Part shown: positions 8,934 through 16,263 of the stretch, piece after piece
How positions within the stretch are numbered: the stretch's first letter is position 1
Layout of the letters: each line of letters begins with the position of its first letter
Assembly: GCF_009901525.1 (NCBI RefSeq)
Contig: NZ_CP019288.1
Location: 5,113,501-5,177,500, forward strand
Direction: 5' to 3'
Source of the DNA: Kordia antarctica
GTDB lineage: Bacteria; Bacteroidota; Bacteroidia; Flavobacteriales; Flavobacteriaceae
DNA: 64,000 bases
Made by a program: the position numbers and the translations under genes
Notes under the pieces: model-generated
Databases searched by the model: none
What the model was told of the DNA's origin: nothing
Seen by the model: only the letters and a program-made list of their open reading frames with translations

Positions 8934-10505
8934 ATGACGTTTACGCAATCATTTTTACTATTTTTCTTAATCGTTCAAGTAATTCACTTTTTAGGAACTT
9001 GGAAACTCTATGTAAAAGCTGGTAGAAAAGCTTGGGAAGCTGCTATTCCTATATATAATGCAGTGATTTTGATGAAAATTATCAACCGACCAAAAGAATG
9101 GTATTGGGTAATTTTACTATTCATTCCAATCATAAACCTAATTGTTTTTCCAGTAATTTGGGTAGAAACCATTCGTAGTTTTGGACGTACAGATCGTATG
9201 GAAACAATTTTAGTTGTTGTAACATTAGGATTCTACATTTACTACGTAAACTATATGTTAGATGTTGAATATGTGTATGATAGAAGCTTGCAACCAAGAA
9301 CGCCAGCAGGCGAGTGGATTGCTTCTATATTATTTGCAGTTGTAGCGGCAACATTGGTACATACGTATGTAATGCAACCGTTTGTAATTCCGTCGTCTTC
9401 GTTAGAAAAAACATTGTTAGTGGGCGATTTCTTATTCGTAAGTAAAATACATTACGGCGCAAGAACACCAATGACTTCGGTGGCTTTGCCAATGGTTCAT
9501 GACGCAATTCCTTTTACAGGAATGAAATCGTACTTAAAAGAACCACAATTACCATATTTTAGATTTCCAGGGTTTGAAGGAATTGAGCGAAATGATATTG
9601 TTGTATTCAATTGGCCAGCAGATACATTATCAGTTATTGAAGTTGGTAGTAGTCCTACAATGTATAAACCGTTAGACAAACGCTCAAACTACGTTAAACG
9701 TTGTGTTGGTTTACCAGGTGATGAATTAGAAGTGCGAGACGGATTTGTATTTACAAACGGAAAACAAAATGTATTGCCTGAACGTGCGAAATTGCAGTTT
9801 AACTATAAAGTATCTACTAAAGGAGGAGGTTTTAATCCTCAATATATGCATGATCGTTATGACATTACAGATGGTTTTGGAACAACTGGCGAAAAAAATC
9901 AATACTTCTTTTATGCGTTAACAGAAGCGACAGCGGAAGAATTAAAAAATCATCCTAATGTACTTAGTATTGAAAAATTTCTTGAGCAAAAAGGTGTTGT
10001 TACTAGGGACAAAGTCTTTCCACATTCAGATAATTACAAATGGAACAATAGCCATTTTGGACCCATTACAATTCCTGCAAAAGGATCAACAGTACAATTA
10101 ACAAAGGAAAACTTACCATTATACAAACGAGCAATTTCTGAATACGAAGGAAATAATTTGACAGTAAAAGACGATCAAATTATGATTGACGGAAACGTAA
10201 TTACTTCCTATACATTCAATCAAGATTATTATTGGATGATGGGAGACAACAGGGGAAATTCGCAAGATTCTAGAAGTTGGGGATTTGTTCCATTTGATCA
10301 CGTTTTAGGAAAGCCCGTTTTTGTTTGGTTTAGTTGGGATACAAAAGGAAATGGAATCTTCAATAAAATACGTTGGAACCGAATGTTTACAACCGTAAGT
10401 GGCGAAGGAAAACCTGTTTCATATTTTATCTATTTCGTAATTTTACTATCAGGTTGGTTTGTATTTAATTACTTTAGAAAGAAGAAGAAAGCGGCTGGGA
10501 AATAG
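8934..10505 (+). CDS. lepB: Signal peptidase I with N-terminal DUF5684-like membrane domain
   Basis: A 523-residue type I signal peptidase, much longer than the E. coli enzyme. Residues 1-110 form a membrane domain (several hydrophobic segments, W/Y-rich, DUF5684-like). The S26 fold starts after the TM at about 128-145. The catalytic Ser is S156 in PSSSLEKTLLVGD; the usual Met after it is Leu here. The catalytic Lys is K255 in NYVKRCVGLPGDELEV. Box E reads MMGDNRGNSQDSRSWGFV. A large insertion lies between Lys and box E (about 275-420). A final TM (about 495-515) precedes a basic tail. Confidence 0.94.
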   Translation: MTFTQSFLLFFLIVQVIHFLGTWKLYVKAGRKAWEAAIPIYNAVILMKIINRPKEWYWVILLFIPIINLIVFPVIWVETIRSFGRTDRMETILVVVTLGFYIYYVNYMLDVEYVYDRSLQPRTPAGEWIASILFAVVAATLVHTYVMQPFVIPSSSLEKTLLVGDFLFVSKIHYGARTPMTSVALPMVHDAIPFTGMKSYLKEPQLPYFRFPGFEGIERNDIVVFNWPADTLSVIEVGSSPTMYKPLDKRSNYVKRCVGLPGDELEVRDGFVFTNGKQNVLPERAKLQFNYKVSTKGGGFNPQYMHDRYDITDGFGTTGEKNQYFFYALTEATAEELKNHPNVLSIEKFLEQKGVVTRDKVFPHSDNYKWNNSHFGPITIPAKGSTVQLTKENLPLYKRAISEYEGNNLTVKDDQIMIDGNVITSYTFNQDYYWMMGDNRGNSQDSRSWGFVPFDHVLGKPVFVWFSWDTKGNGIFNKIRWNRMFTTVSGEGKPVSYFIYFVILLSGWFVFNYFRKKKKAAGK

Positions 10506-10596
10506 TTTTCAGTTTTCAGTTTTCAGTTGTCGGTTTTCAGTTGTCAGTTGTCGGTTCGTGTTTGTCACTTCGAGCGCGGTCGAGATGAGGTACTTG
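10503..10596 (+). repeat. Short tandem repeats plus dispersed intergenic motif
   Basis: Directly after the lepB stop, about 55 bases consist of imperfect 7-9-base units of the form CAGTTTT or CAGTTGTCGGTT. They are followed by GTCACTTCGAGCGCGGTCGA, related to dispersed elements near 42.1 and 52.4 kb. Nothing here looks coding. Confidence 0.6.
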
Positions 10597-10688
10597 GGTA
10601 TGAATCGATATTTTTTGTTTACTCTAAATCTGAAATTTACTCTGATAAACTTTTCAACTTATAAACTCATAAACCAAAAAAAAAAACA

Positions 10689-11309
10689 GTGCCTACAATT
10701 ATCCATCCAACATATTTCCCTACAATTGCGCACTATGTAGTGTTGGCAAAATCTGATGGTTTAGTATTTGAAATGGAAGATAATTTCCAAAAGCAAACCT
10801 ATCGAAGTCGAACGTATATCTATGGAGCGAATGGAAAACTGATGTTTAATGTTCCTGTGCGACATCTTAAAGAAGAAAAAAATCAAAAATATAAAGACAT
10901 TCAATTAGCTAACGAAACTCCTTGGCAACGTTTGCATTGGAAATCGTTAGAATCTGCGTATCGGACTTCGCCTTATTTTGAATACTATGAAGATGAATTG
11001 CGTCCGTTATTTGAAAAGAAATATACGTTTTTGATGGATTTGAATTTAGAAACAATTCAGTCGCTAAATGATTGTTTACAATTAGAAGTATCAACTACTA
11101 AAACCACAGTATATCAATCAATTGTAACCGATATTCAAGATTTTAGAAAATTAGCCAACGTAAAAAAAGAACCTGATTATGGTTTTGATACCTACACGCA
11201 AGTATTTGAAGCCAAACACGGTTTCATTCCGAATTTGAGTATTTTAGATTTACTCTTCAATGAAGGAACAAATGCGCTCACCTATTTAGAACAACAAACG
11301 TTCACATAA
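10689..11309 (+). CDS. WbqC family protein
   Basis: A 206-residue WbqC-like protein. The N-terminal signature IHPTYFPTIAHY (residues 5-16) and the basic VPVRHLKEEKNQKYKDI segment (about 57-73), followed by W-x-x-LHWKSLESAYRTSPYFEYY, are typical. The family is found in polysaccharide or glycan gene sets and its biochemical role is not established. The start is the GTG at 10689; no ATG precedes the conserved N-terminus. Its TAA overlaps the next ATG (TAATG), so the two are coupled. Confidence 0.85.
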   Translation: MPTIIHPTYFPTIAHYVVLAKSDGLVFEMEDNFQKQTYRSRTYIYGANGKLMFNVPVRHLKEEKNQKYKDIQLANETPWQRLHWKSLESAYRTSPYFEYYEDELRPLFEKKYTFLMDLNLETIQSLNDCLQLEVSTTKTTVYQSIVTDIQDFRKLANVKKEPDYGFDTYTQVFEAKHGFIPNLSILDLLFNEGTNALTYLEQQTFT

Positions 11310-11620
11310 TGGAACTCAGAACCTTTATCCATTACGGTTTACACTTTATCTTTCCGCTGTTGATAGCTCTACTATTCTATCGAAAATCGTGGAAAATGAC
11401 ATATTTAGTTTTCATTCTTTGTATGTTGATTGATCTCGATCACATGCTCGCAACGCCCATTTTTGAGGCAAATAGATGTAGCATTAACTTTCATCCGTTG
11501 CACACGTATTATGCAATTGCTGTTTACGTAGGATTCCTATTCTTCAAAAAAACACGTATTTTAGGAATTGGTTTATTGATGCACATTTTGGCAGATAGTG
11601 TTGATTGTTGGATGATGTAG
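11309..11620 (+). CDS. DUF6122 family small membrane protein
   Basis: A 103-residue protein with three or four hydrophobic segments. The conserved polar motifs are IDLDHMLATPIFEANRCS and INFHPLHTYYA in the middle and HILADSVDC at the C-terminus. Acidic and His residues embedded between membrane segments suggest a metal-bound membrane hydrolase-like arrangement, but the function is unknown. Coupled to the WbqC gene by a TAATG overlap. Confidence 0.8.
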   Translation: MELRTFIHYGLHFIFPLLIALLFYRKSWKMTYLVFILCMLIDLDHMLATPIFEANRCSINFHPLHTYYAIAVYVGFLFFKKTRILGIGLLMHILADSVDCWMM

Positions 11621-11680
11621 GTTTTTTAGACTTCTTAGATTAGTTAGATTGTTGGACTTCTTAGATTAAAATATATGTAG
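11621..11680. repeat. Dispersed TTCTTAGATT-type intergenic repeat
   Basis: Contains two copies of GACTTCTTAGATTA separated by TAGTTAGATTGTTG. The reverse complement of the same motif appears at about 42230-42290 (AAGTCTAAGAAGTCCAACAA). Confidence 0.5.
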
Positions 11681-11692
11681 TAAATTTAAACA

Positions 11693-12079
11693 ATGAAACA
11701 TTTCAATAAAATAGTAATTCCTATATTTATGTTGACGATCTTTTTCAGCTATGGTCAAGAAAATCCAGATCCTCGAAAAATGTCAAAAGCACGTGCTGAA
11801 ATTATTCTCATCAAGGCTTTAAAAGATTCGACACTTCACAATGTTATAGGAAGTGAACCGATATTAACAACTGAGAAAAAAGTAATTGAGTTTGCAGAGT
11901 TTGTTCTATTTGATACTTATGGAAAGAAAAATATTGAAATTCAAAAACCATATAACTGTATCCAGATTGATAACTATTGGGTAATTAGCGGAACATTACA
12001 TCAAGAAATAGGCGGAACATTTCTGATAATTATCGATTCAAGAAATTGCAAAATCATTCGATTAACGCATGGTAGGTAA
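11693..12079 (+). CDS. NTF2-fold immunity-like secreted protein (YbbC/YhhH type)
   Basis: A 128-residue protein with a signal peptide ending near FFSYG. The mature part matches what I know of the NTF2-fold immunity family: KVIEFAEFVLFDTYGKKNI, then IQKPYNC and DNYWVISGTL, and GGTFLIIIDSRNCKIIRLTHG at the C-terminus. Members are linked to polymorphic-toxin immunity, but many are orphan. No toxin gene is adjacent, so the immunity role is inference. It sits beside the peptide gene cluster on the opposite strand. Confidence 0.65.
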   Translation: MKHFNKIVIPIFMLTIFFSYGQENPDPRKMSKARAEIILIKALKDSTLHNVIGSEPILTTEKKVIEFAEFVLFDTYGKKNIEIQKPYNCIQIDNYWVISGTLHQEIGGTFLIIIDSRNCKIIRLTHGR

Positions 12080-12104
12080 AATGAAAAATCGAAACAAAGT
12101 TAGC

Positions 12105-12180
12105 TAGTTTTTTAAAATGCTCCACAAAATCGAAGTTAAGTTACAGAAGCAGCATACATTACTGTTTAGTCTTGATAGTC
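12105..12180. repeat. Direct repeat copy 1 (3' region of peptide gene 1)
   Basis: The block AAAATGCTCCACAAAATCGA followed by AAGCAGCATAC and CTTGATAGTCTTGAG recurs in the same orientation and order at about 12909-12982 (AAAATGCTCCAAAAAATCGA, AAGCAGCATAC, CTTGATAATGCTTAG). This shows that peptide genes 1 and 3 arose by tandem duplication. Confidence 0.75.
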
Positions 12181-12294
12181 TTGAGAAGAACATGCATCCG
12201 TTTTACAAAATAGTTTACAAGAATACGTGTATTTACCACTACGATCTATAACGTGAGTTTGCTTTAAATTTGAAATAGATTTTTGTTTAGCCAT
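12166..12294 (-). CDS. Short Cys-containing leader peptide 1
   Basis: A 42-codon gene. The product begins MAKQKSISNLKQTHVIDRSG and ends in a core with three Cys (SCKLFCKTDACSSQ). KSISNLK is the leader motif shared with the other peptides, but the double glycine is replaced by RSG. A frameshifted continuation of the 3' region would encode LNSNVCCFCN, resembling the post-stop sequence of peptide gene 3 (LHLNVCCLYD), so this copy has probably shifted frame at its end. It may be a modified secreted peptide precursor or a decaying copy. Confidence 0.55.
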   Translation of the reverse strand: MAKQKSISNLKQTHVIDRSGKYTYSCKLFCKTDACSSQDYQD

Positions 12295-12450
12295 AATGAT
12301 TTAAGAGTTCTTTTTCATAACATGATGTTTTTAAAAATTAGTAATAAACCTAATGAATGAAACATTACACCAGAAAAAGTGAAGTCCGATAAAGTGTTGC
12401 TTAAAGGATTATCGATGCTTTTAGTATTTAAAAAACCTTTGTAAAAACAG

Positions 12451-12479
12451 AAAAAGCCGGGAGATTTTTTCTTCCGACC
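12451..12479 (-). terminator. Degenerate terminator after peptide gene 2
   Basis: On the minus strand GTCGGAAG, a short A-rich loop, then CTCCCGGC followed by TTTTT. It is an imperfect copy of the hairpin at 12859-12882, in the same relative position after its peptide gene. Confidence 0.5.
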
Positions 12480-12513
12480 TTGATAAAGTTTTACTTAAAT
12501 TTAATTTTTCTCT

Positions 12514-12734
12514 TTAACAATCTGCATAGCAAAACCTGAGTTCTGTAAAACATTTTTCATAAGTGATTGTACAAGTTTGAATTTCATGAGAAGCACATAA
12601 ATCCGAATTACAATATTCATTTACAGTAATGTAACATTTTTTTGTAACTCCTCTAAATCCTCCGTGAACGCTGTTAGTTTGCAAGTTAGAAACTAGTTTT
12701 TTGTTCAGCGTTAGTAATGTGATTTTTTTTTCAT
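12514..12734 (-). pseudogene. Double-glycine leader peptide 2, frameshifted at an A9 tract
   Basis: From the ATG at 12734 the frame is ATG-AAA-AAA-AAA-TCA and stops after 7 codons. One base shifted, an open frame reads ITLLTLNKKLVSNL, then a VHGG cleavage motif and a core with seven Cys, ending at 12516. Adding one base to the A9 run gives a 73-residue product with the same leader as peptide 3 (MKKQIT..LNKK). There is no other start codon in the long frame. It may be a true pseudogene, a sequencing error, or a gene expressed through slippage on the homopolymer. Confidence 0.65.
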
Positions 12735-12830
12735 AATAGGTGGTATTAACGTTACTTCAAATGAATCAAATATTAGACCATAAAGAGTAAATTCCTATTA
12801 AATTTTACTTAAAAAAAGTAGATTAGAAAA
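12731..12830 (-). repeat. Direct repeat: upstream region of peptide gene 2
   Basis: About 100 bases including TCATAAT, ATGAATCAAATATTAGACCA and TAAATTCCTATTAAATTTTA are repeated in the same order at 13117-13207. The shared block contains CAAATAT(T/C)AGACC, which on the minus strand reads as a TATTTG promoter-like box 33 bases before each ATG. Confidence 0.75.
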
Positions 12831-12858
12831 CGGAAATAACATTTGTAAAATAGAAAAA

Positions 12859-12882
12859 GTCGGAAGATTTTTTCTTCCGACT
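12859..12882 (-). terminator. Terminator after peptide gene 3
   Basis: A perfect 9-bp stem AGTCGGAAG/CTTCCGACT; on the minus strand it is followed by TTTTTC. It lies about 95 bases past the stop of peptide gene 3. Confidence 0.7.
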
Positions 12883-12976
12883 ATAATTGACCAAAGTCTG
12901 TTTTTTTTAAAATGCTCCAAAAAATCGAAGTTTAGTCATACAAGCAGCATACGTTAAGATGCAATCTTGATAATGC

Positions 12977-13120
12977 TTAGAAAAAACAACACTTTGTTTT
13001 ACAATAATTTTTACTAGTAGAATAGCAATATTCCTGTGATTTCCCACCTAAAACTAGTGTATCCTTTAAACTTGAAATTGACTTCTTGTTCAGCATTAAT
13101 GATGTGATTTGTTTTTTCAT
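12977..13120 (-). CDS. Double-glycine leader peptide 3, Cys-rich
   Basis: A 47-residue peptide precursor. The leader contains LNKKSISSLKDTLVLGG (residues 10-26), a double-glycine site of the Bacteroidota RiPP/bacteriocin type. The core of 21 residues carries four Cys (YCYSTSKNYCKTKCCFF). This family is often annotated as class I lanthipeptide in Bacteroidota; no LanB, LanC, radical-SAM or peptidase-ABC gene is visible nearby, so modification is unproven. In-frame sequence after the stop would continue ALSRLHLNVCC, homologous to the end of gene 1. Confidence 0.7.
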   Translation of the reverse strand: MKKQITSLMLNKKSISSLKDTLVLGGKSQEYCYSTSKNYCKTKCCFF

Positions 13121-13152
13121 AATATTTGGTTTTAATGTTACATCATATGAAT

Positions 13153-13161
13153 CAAATATCA
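13153..13161 (-). promoter_or_regulatory. Promoter-like TGATATTTG box of peptide gene 3
   Basis: Reads TGATATTTG on the minus strand, 32 bases before the ATG. The same word lies before two peptide genes at 36.7 and 37.2 kb, and a variant (TAATATTTG) before peptide gene 2. Confidence 0.5.
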
Positions 13162-13287
13162 GACCAAAAAAAAGTAAATTCCTATTAAATTTTACTTAAA
13201 AAAGTTGATTATTATTACATATCTCCTTAATCAACTGTAAAAAGTAAACCTTTCTATATTCCTATTGAGAACAAAGTTCTATTAAGT

Positions 13288-13461
13288 GTGTTCGATGAAA
13301 CAAAAATGAAACTAGATATCTATCAAAAAGCCATGAATGATTCTGGAGGAATTTCGGTGGAAATAAAAAAAATAGAAAGAAAGTGTTTTTATTACGTTTC
13401 TAAATCGATTTTTGAAAATAAAGAAATGGTCATTGAAGGGAAAATTTGCAAGGAAAAATAA
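13288..13461 (+). pseudogene. Small ORF, probably a C-terminal gene remnant
   Basis: An open frame of 57 codons starting at a GTG, with a product such as YQKAMNDSGGISVEIKKIER ending in GKICKEK. The open frame extends upstream without a start codon (IPIENKVLLSVFDE), suggesting the 3' end of a lost gene. I do not recognise the family. It sits next to the duplicated peptide cluster. Confidence 0.3.
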
Positions 13462-13564
13462 ATACAGTTTATAGCAAAATTATTTAATTCTTCAATAGTT
13501 AAACTATAGATGAAAAATATTGAATACTGAAGTTTTTCAATTCTTGAATCATTGAATCTTTCAA

Positions 13565-14599
13565 TCAATCCAAAGAAATCACACTCTTAATAGCAAAATG
13601 ATCCGAATAATGTTCAGAAAAAGTTTTGAACGTATTTACGGTAAATGATTCATCTGCTAAAATAAAATCGATTCGCATTGGGAAATAAGAGAAATCCAAT
13701 GTTTTTCCAAATCCTTTTCCAGCTTCTACAAACGCATCTTTCATGTCGCCTTTAATGGTTTTATACACATTTGAGAATTGTGTATTGTTAAAATCGCCCA
13801 AGATAATTTTCTTGTAATTACAGTTCTTCCGATTAATTTCAAAGAGCTCCGCTTGCGATTGTTGCATCTTAAACGTATTCGCCATTCGCTTTAACAAACG
13901 CTCCGAATTCTTCTGTGAAAACTCCTCCGTTTCTGGGTTGATATGCAACGATTGTAAATGCAAATTGTACACGCGAATCGTATCGCCATATTTTATAATA
14001 TCTATATAAATAGCATTATTTGGCGTATTTGGAAACTCAAGCGAGCCTTTATGAATGATAGGAAATTTTGAAAAAATAGCTTGTCCTGTCTTTTTATTTT
14101 GACTCTTTAAAGCGACATATTTATGTGGATAAAAACTAAAAGCAGGTTCTTGATTGCGATGAAACTCCTGAAACGCAATAATATCGGGCGATTCCGAACG
14201 TACCAATTCCACAATTTTTTTATCAATACTTTCGTCCTTCAACCATTCATAAATATTAAACAATCGCACATTATAACTCATTACAGAAATAGTGTTTTCC
14301 GTTGGTTTGGTCGTAGTATCTGAAATTTTATATAAAGAAGTGACATGTGAATAGCCAATAATCAACACGAAAAATGATAACAAAAATTGCTTTCGGACAT
14401 TTAAAATCCAAAAAAATAGAAAGAAAAAATTAATCACAATAAACACAGGAACTAACAAACTAAGTACGGAAAGGATCGGGAAACTTTTTGGAACTGCGTA
14501 CGGTAAAATATAAGATAGGAGCAACAAAGCCGCAAAAACAGCATTGAAGAAGAAGATTATTCTACCTAAAAAGCTCAATTTTTTCTTCTTCTCGCTCAT
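13565..14599 (-). CDS. Endonuclease/exonuclease/phosphatase (EEP) family membrane protein
   Basis: A 344-residue protein. Residues 1-95 contain three hydrophobic segments. The EEP fold follows: SVMSYNVRLFN (about 104-114), DIIAFQEF with the metal-binding Glu, the LHLQS segment, GDFNNTQF (catalytic Asp/Asn), and the C-terminal SDHFAI with the catalytic His. EEP enzymes cleave phosphodiester or phosphomonoester bonds, and the substrate here is unknown. It is the last gene of the run small membrane protein-mutL-rhomboid-rhomboid-EEP, starting 3 bases after the rhomboid stop. Confidence 0.9.
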   Translation of the reverse strand: MSEKKKKLSFLGRIIFFFNAVFAALLLLSYILPYAVPKSFPILSVLSLLVPVFIVINFFFLFFWILNVRKQFLLSFFVLIIGYSHVTSLYKISDTTTKPTENTISVMSYNVRLFNIYEWLKDESIDKKIVELVRSESPDIIAFQEFHRNQEPAFSFYPHKYVALKSQNKKTGQAIFSKFPIIHKGSLEFPNTPNNAIYIDIIKYGDTIRVYNLHLQSLHINPETEEFSQKNSERLLKRMANTFKMQQSQAELFEINRKNCNYKKIILGDFNNTQFSNVYKTIKGDMKDAFVEAGKGFGKTLDFSYFPMRIDFILADESFTVNTFKTFSEHYSDHFAIKSVISLD

Positions 14600-14602
14600 A
14601 AA

Positions 14603-15493
14603 TTAATTCTCCTTTCCTGCTTTAAACAAAAAATCTTTCTCCAATTTAGTCAAGCTTTCATAACCAGACTTACTAATTTTATCCAAAATAGCATCTACTT
14701 TTCGCTGTTTCTCCGTTGGCGATTGTGTAGCCGTATTTGTAGTAGAACGTTTATTTGTATTGTTTCTGTATACAGTTTTTAATGGAGATTTCTTTTTTGA
14801 TGAAAAATAGCCTGTCAAGCTATCCCAAAATCGTTCAAATCGGATGCCAATATCATTTCCTTTTTGAAGCTGTTTTACAAAAATAAAACCAATAAGTGCG
14901 CCGCCAATATGTGCAAAATGTCCGCCAGCATTATCATACGGAATTGCGGCAACATATGATATAACTAACAATGTAGCAAGTATCCAATATTTAAGTGGAA
15001 ACACTCCAAAAAGATTTACAATGAAGTTTGGCGAATAGGTCGCACCAGCAACTAAAACAGCCAATACAGCCGCCGAAGCGCCCATTAAAACAGCAGATTC
15101 ATCAGCGAAAGCAGGTAATAAATTATACGCTATCAAAAATAGAATTGCACCCGAAAAGATTCCGTAAGCATACACGGTAATGAATTGTTTTTCAGTAAAA
15201 AATATGTTGAATATTTTCCCTGTAAAGTATAATACTAAGCAATTGAAAATTAAGTGAAAAAACCCAATATGAAGAAAAGCATACGTTACAATAGTCCAAG
15301 GTTTATAAAGCAATTCCCAACCATTTGGTATGGCAAAATATTCGACAAAAAATGTAGAACGCGTCTTTATAAACGAATAATAAATAGTATTGAATAAAGC
15401 AATTATTGTAAAAATGACAATATTGATAAAAATCAACTTTTCAGCTGCGTTAAATCCGCGATATAAAGTCGTTATGCGTGTTTTGTAATCCAT
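14603..15493 (-). CDS. Rhomboid family intramembrane serine protease
   Basis: A 296-residue rhomboid with six or so hydrophobic segments. Motifs: GFFHLIFNCLVLYFTG (the HxxxN of TM2), LMGASAAVLAVLVAG with the catalytic GAS serine, and AHIGGALIGF with the catalytic His. A hydrophilic Ser/Thr/Lys-rich tail of about 85 residues follows. The ATG at 15493 overlaps the TAA of the upstream rhomboid (TAATG), which I prefer over the TTG three codons earlier. The second rhomboid of a tandem pair. Confidence 0.9.
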   Translation of the reverse strand: MDYKTRITTLYRGFNAAEKLIFINIVIFTIIALFNTIYYSFIKTRSTFFVEYFAIPNGWELLYKPWTIVTYAFLHIGFFHLIFNCLVLYFTGKIFNIFFTEKQFITVYAYGIFSGAILFLIAYNLLPAFADESAVLMGASAAVLAVLVAGATYSPNFIVNLFGVFPLKYWILATLLVISYVAAIPYDNAGGHFAHIGGALIGFIFVKQLQKGNDIGIRFERFWDSLTGYFSSKKKSPLKTVYRNNTNKRSTTNTATQSPTEKQRKVDAILDKISKSGYESLTKLEKDFLFKAGKEN

Positions 15494-16260
15494 TAATTCC
15501 AACGATTTTTATTAAACTGAGTTTTATTAAAATACAACATTAATAAGAAGCCAAATAATGCGCCACCTAAATGTGCAAAGTGCGCAATATTTCCGCCGCC
15601 AAATAGACTTAAACCACCTGTAATTCCGCCAATAAAATCGATGACCAATAATCCAGGAATGAAATATTTTGCTTTGATTGGAATTGGAATAAACATCATC
15701 ATCAATTCCATATTTGGATACAACATTCCAAAAGCAACTAAAACACCATATAATGCTCCAGAAGCTCCAACTGCATGAGAGTTAAATGATGACATTAATT
15801 GTGTAAATTGACTAGGCGTTAACAAACTTTCCCAGCTAATAATATACTTACCTTCTTTTAGTACAGATAGAATTTCAGTTTGATTAAATCCAGCTTCTAC
15901 AAGTACTCCAATATTACTGTAAACGCCATAATAATTAACCAGCGTATGCACCAAACCTGCGCCAACACCAGTAATCATGTAAAAACTAAGAAATTTTATT
16001 TTTCCCCAGCGTTCTTCCAAAGCAGATCCAAACATCCACAAACCAATCATGTTGAATAATAGGTGTGCTGGACTTGCTACAGAATGCATAAACATACTTG
16101 TAATAGGTTGCCAAAACCCAAACGATTCATTTTCAGGGAAATGTAATGCTAGAATATTGTTGAGGTCAATATTCGCTTTCATTCCTAAAATTACAGTTGT
16201 CAACCATAATAGTACATTTATGATAATTAGGTGTTTTACCGTTTCCGTGATCCGCATCAT
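15493..16260 (-). CDS. Rhomboid family intramembrane serine protease
   Basis: A 255-residue rhomboid. Visible motifs: HLLFNMIGLWMFGSALEERW (TM2 HxxxN and L1 elements), VGASGALYGVLVAFGMLYPN with the catalytic serine in GASG, and AHFAHLGGALFGFLL with the catalytic His. It shares the six-TM layout with its neighbour but lacks the long tail. It starts 3 bases after the mutL stop, so it is in the mutL operon. Confidence 0.93.
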   Translation of the reverse strand: MMRITETVKHLIIINVLLWLTTVILGMKANIDLNNILALHFPENESFGFWQPITSMFMHSVASPAHLLFNMIGLWMFGSALEERWGKIKFLSFYMITGVGAGLVHTLVNYYGVYSNIGVLVEAGFNQTEILSVLKEGKYIISWESLLTPSQFTQLMSSFNSHAVGASGALYGVLVAFGMLYPNMELMMMFIPIPIKAKYFIPGLLVIDFIGGITGGLSLFGGGNIAHFAHLGGALFGFLLMLYFNKTQFNKNRWN

Positions 16261-16263
16261 AAA

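Noticed and set aside
10459-10740. A 93-codon forward frame across the lepB end
   Set aside because: It runs through the CAGTTTT tandem repeats and overlaps both lepB and the WbqC gene.
12105-13207. A CRISPR array reading of the repeats
   Set aside because: The repeats are long, imperfect, only two or three copies and contain genes; spacing is irregular.
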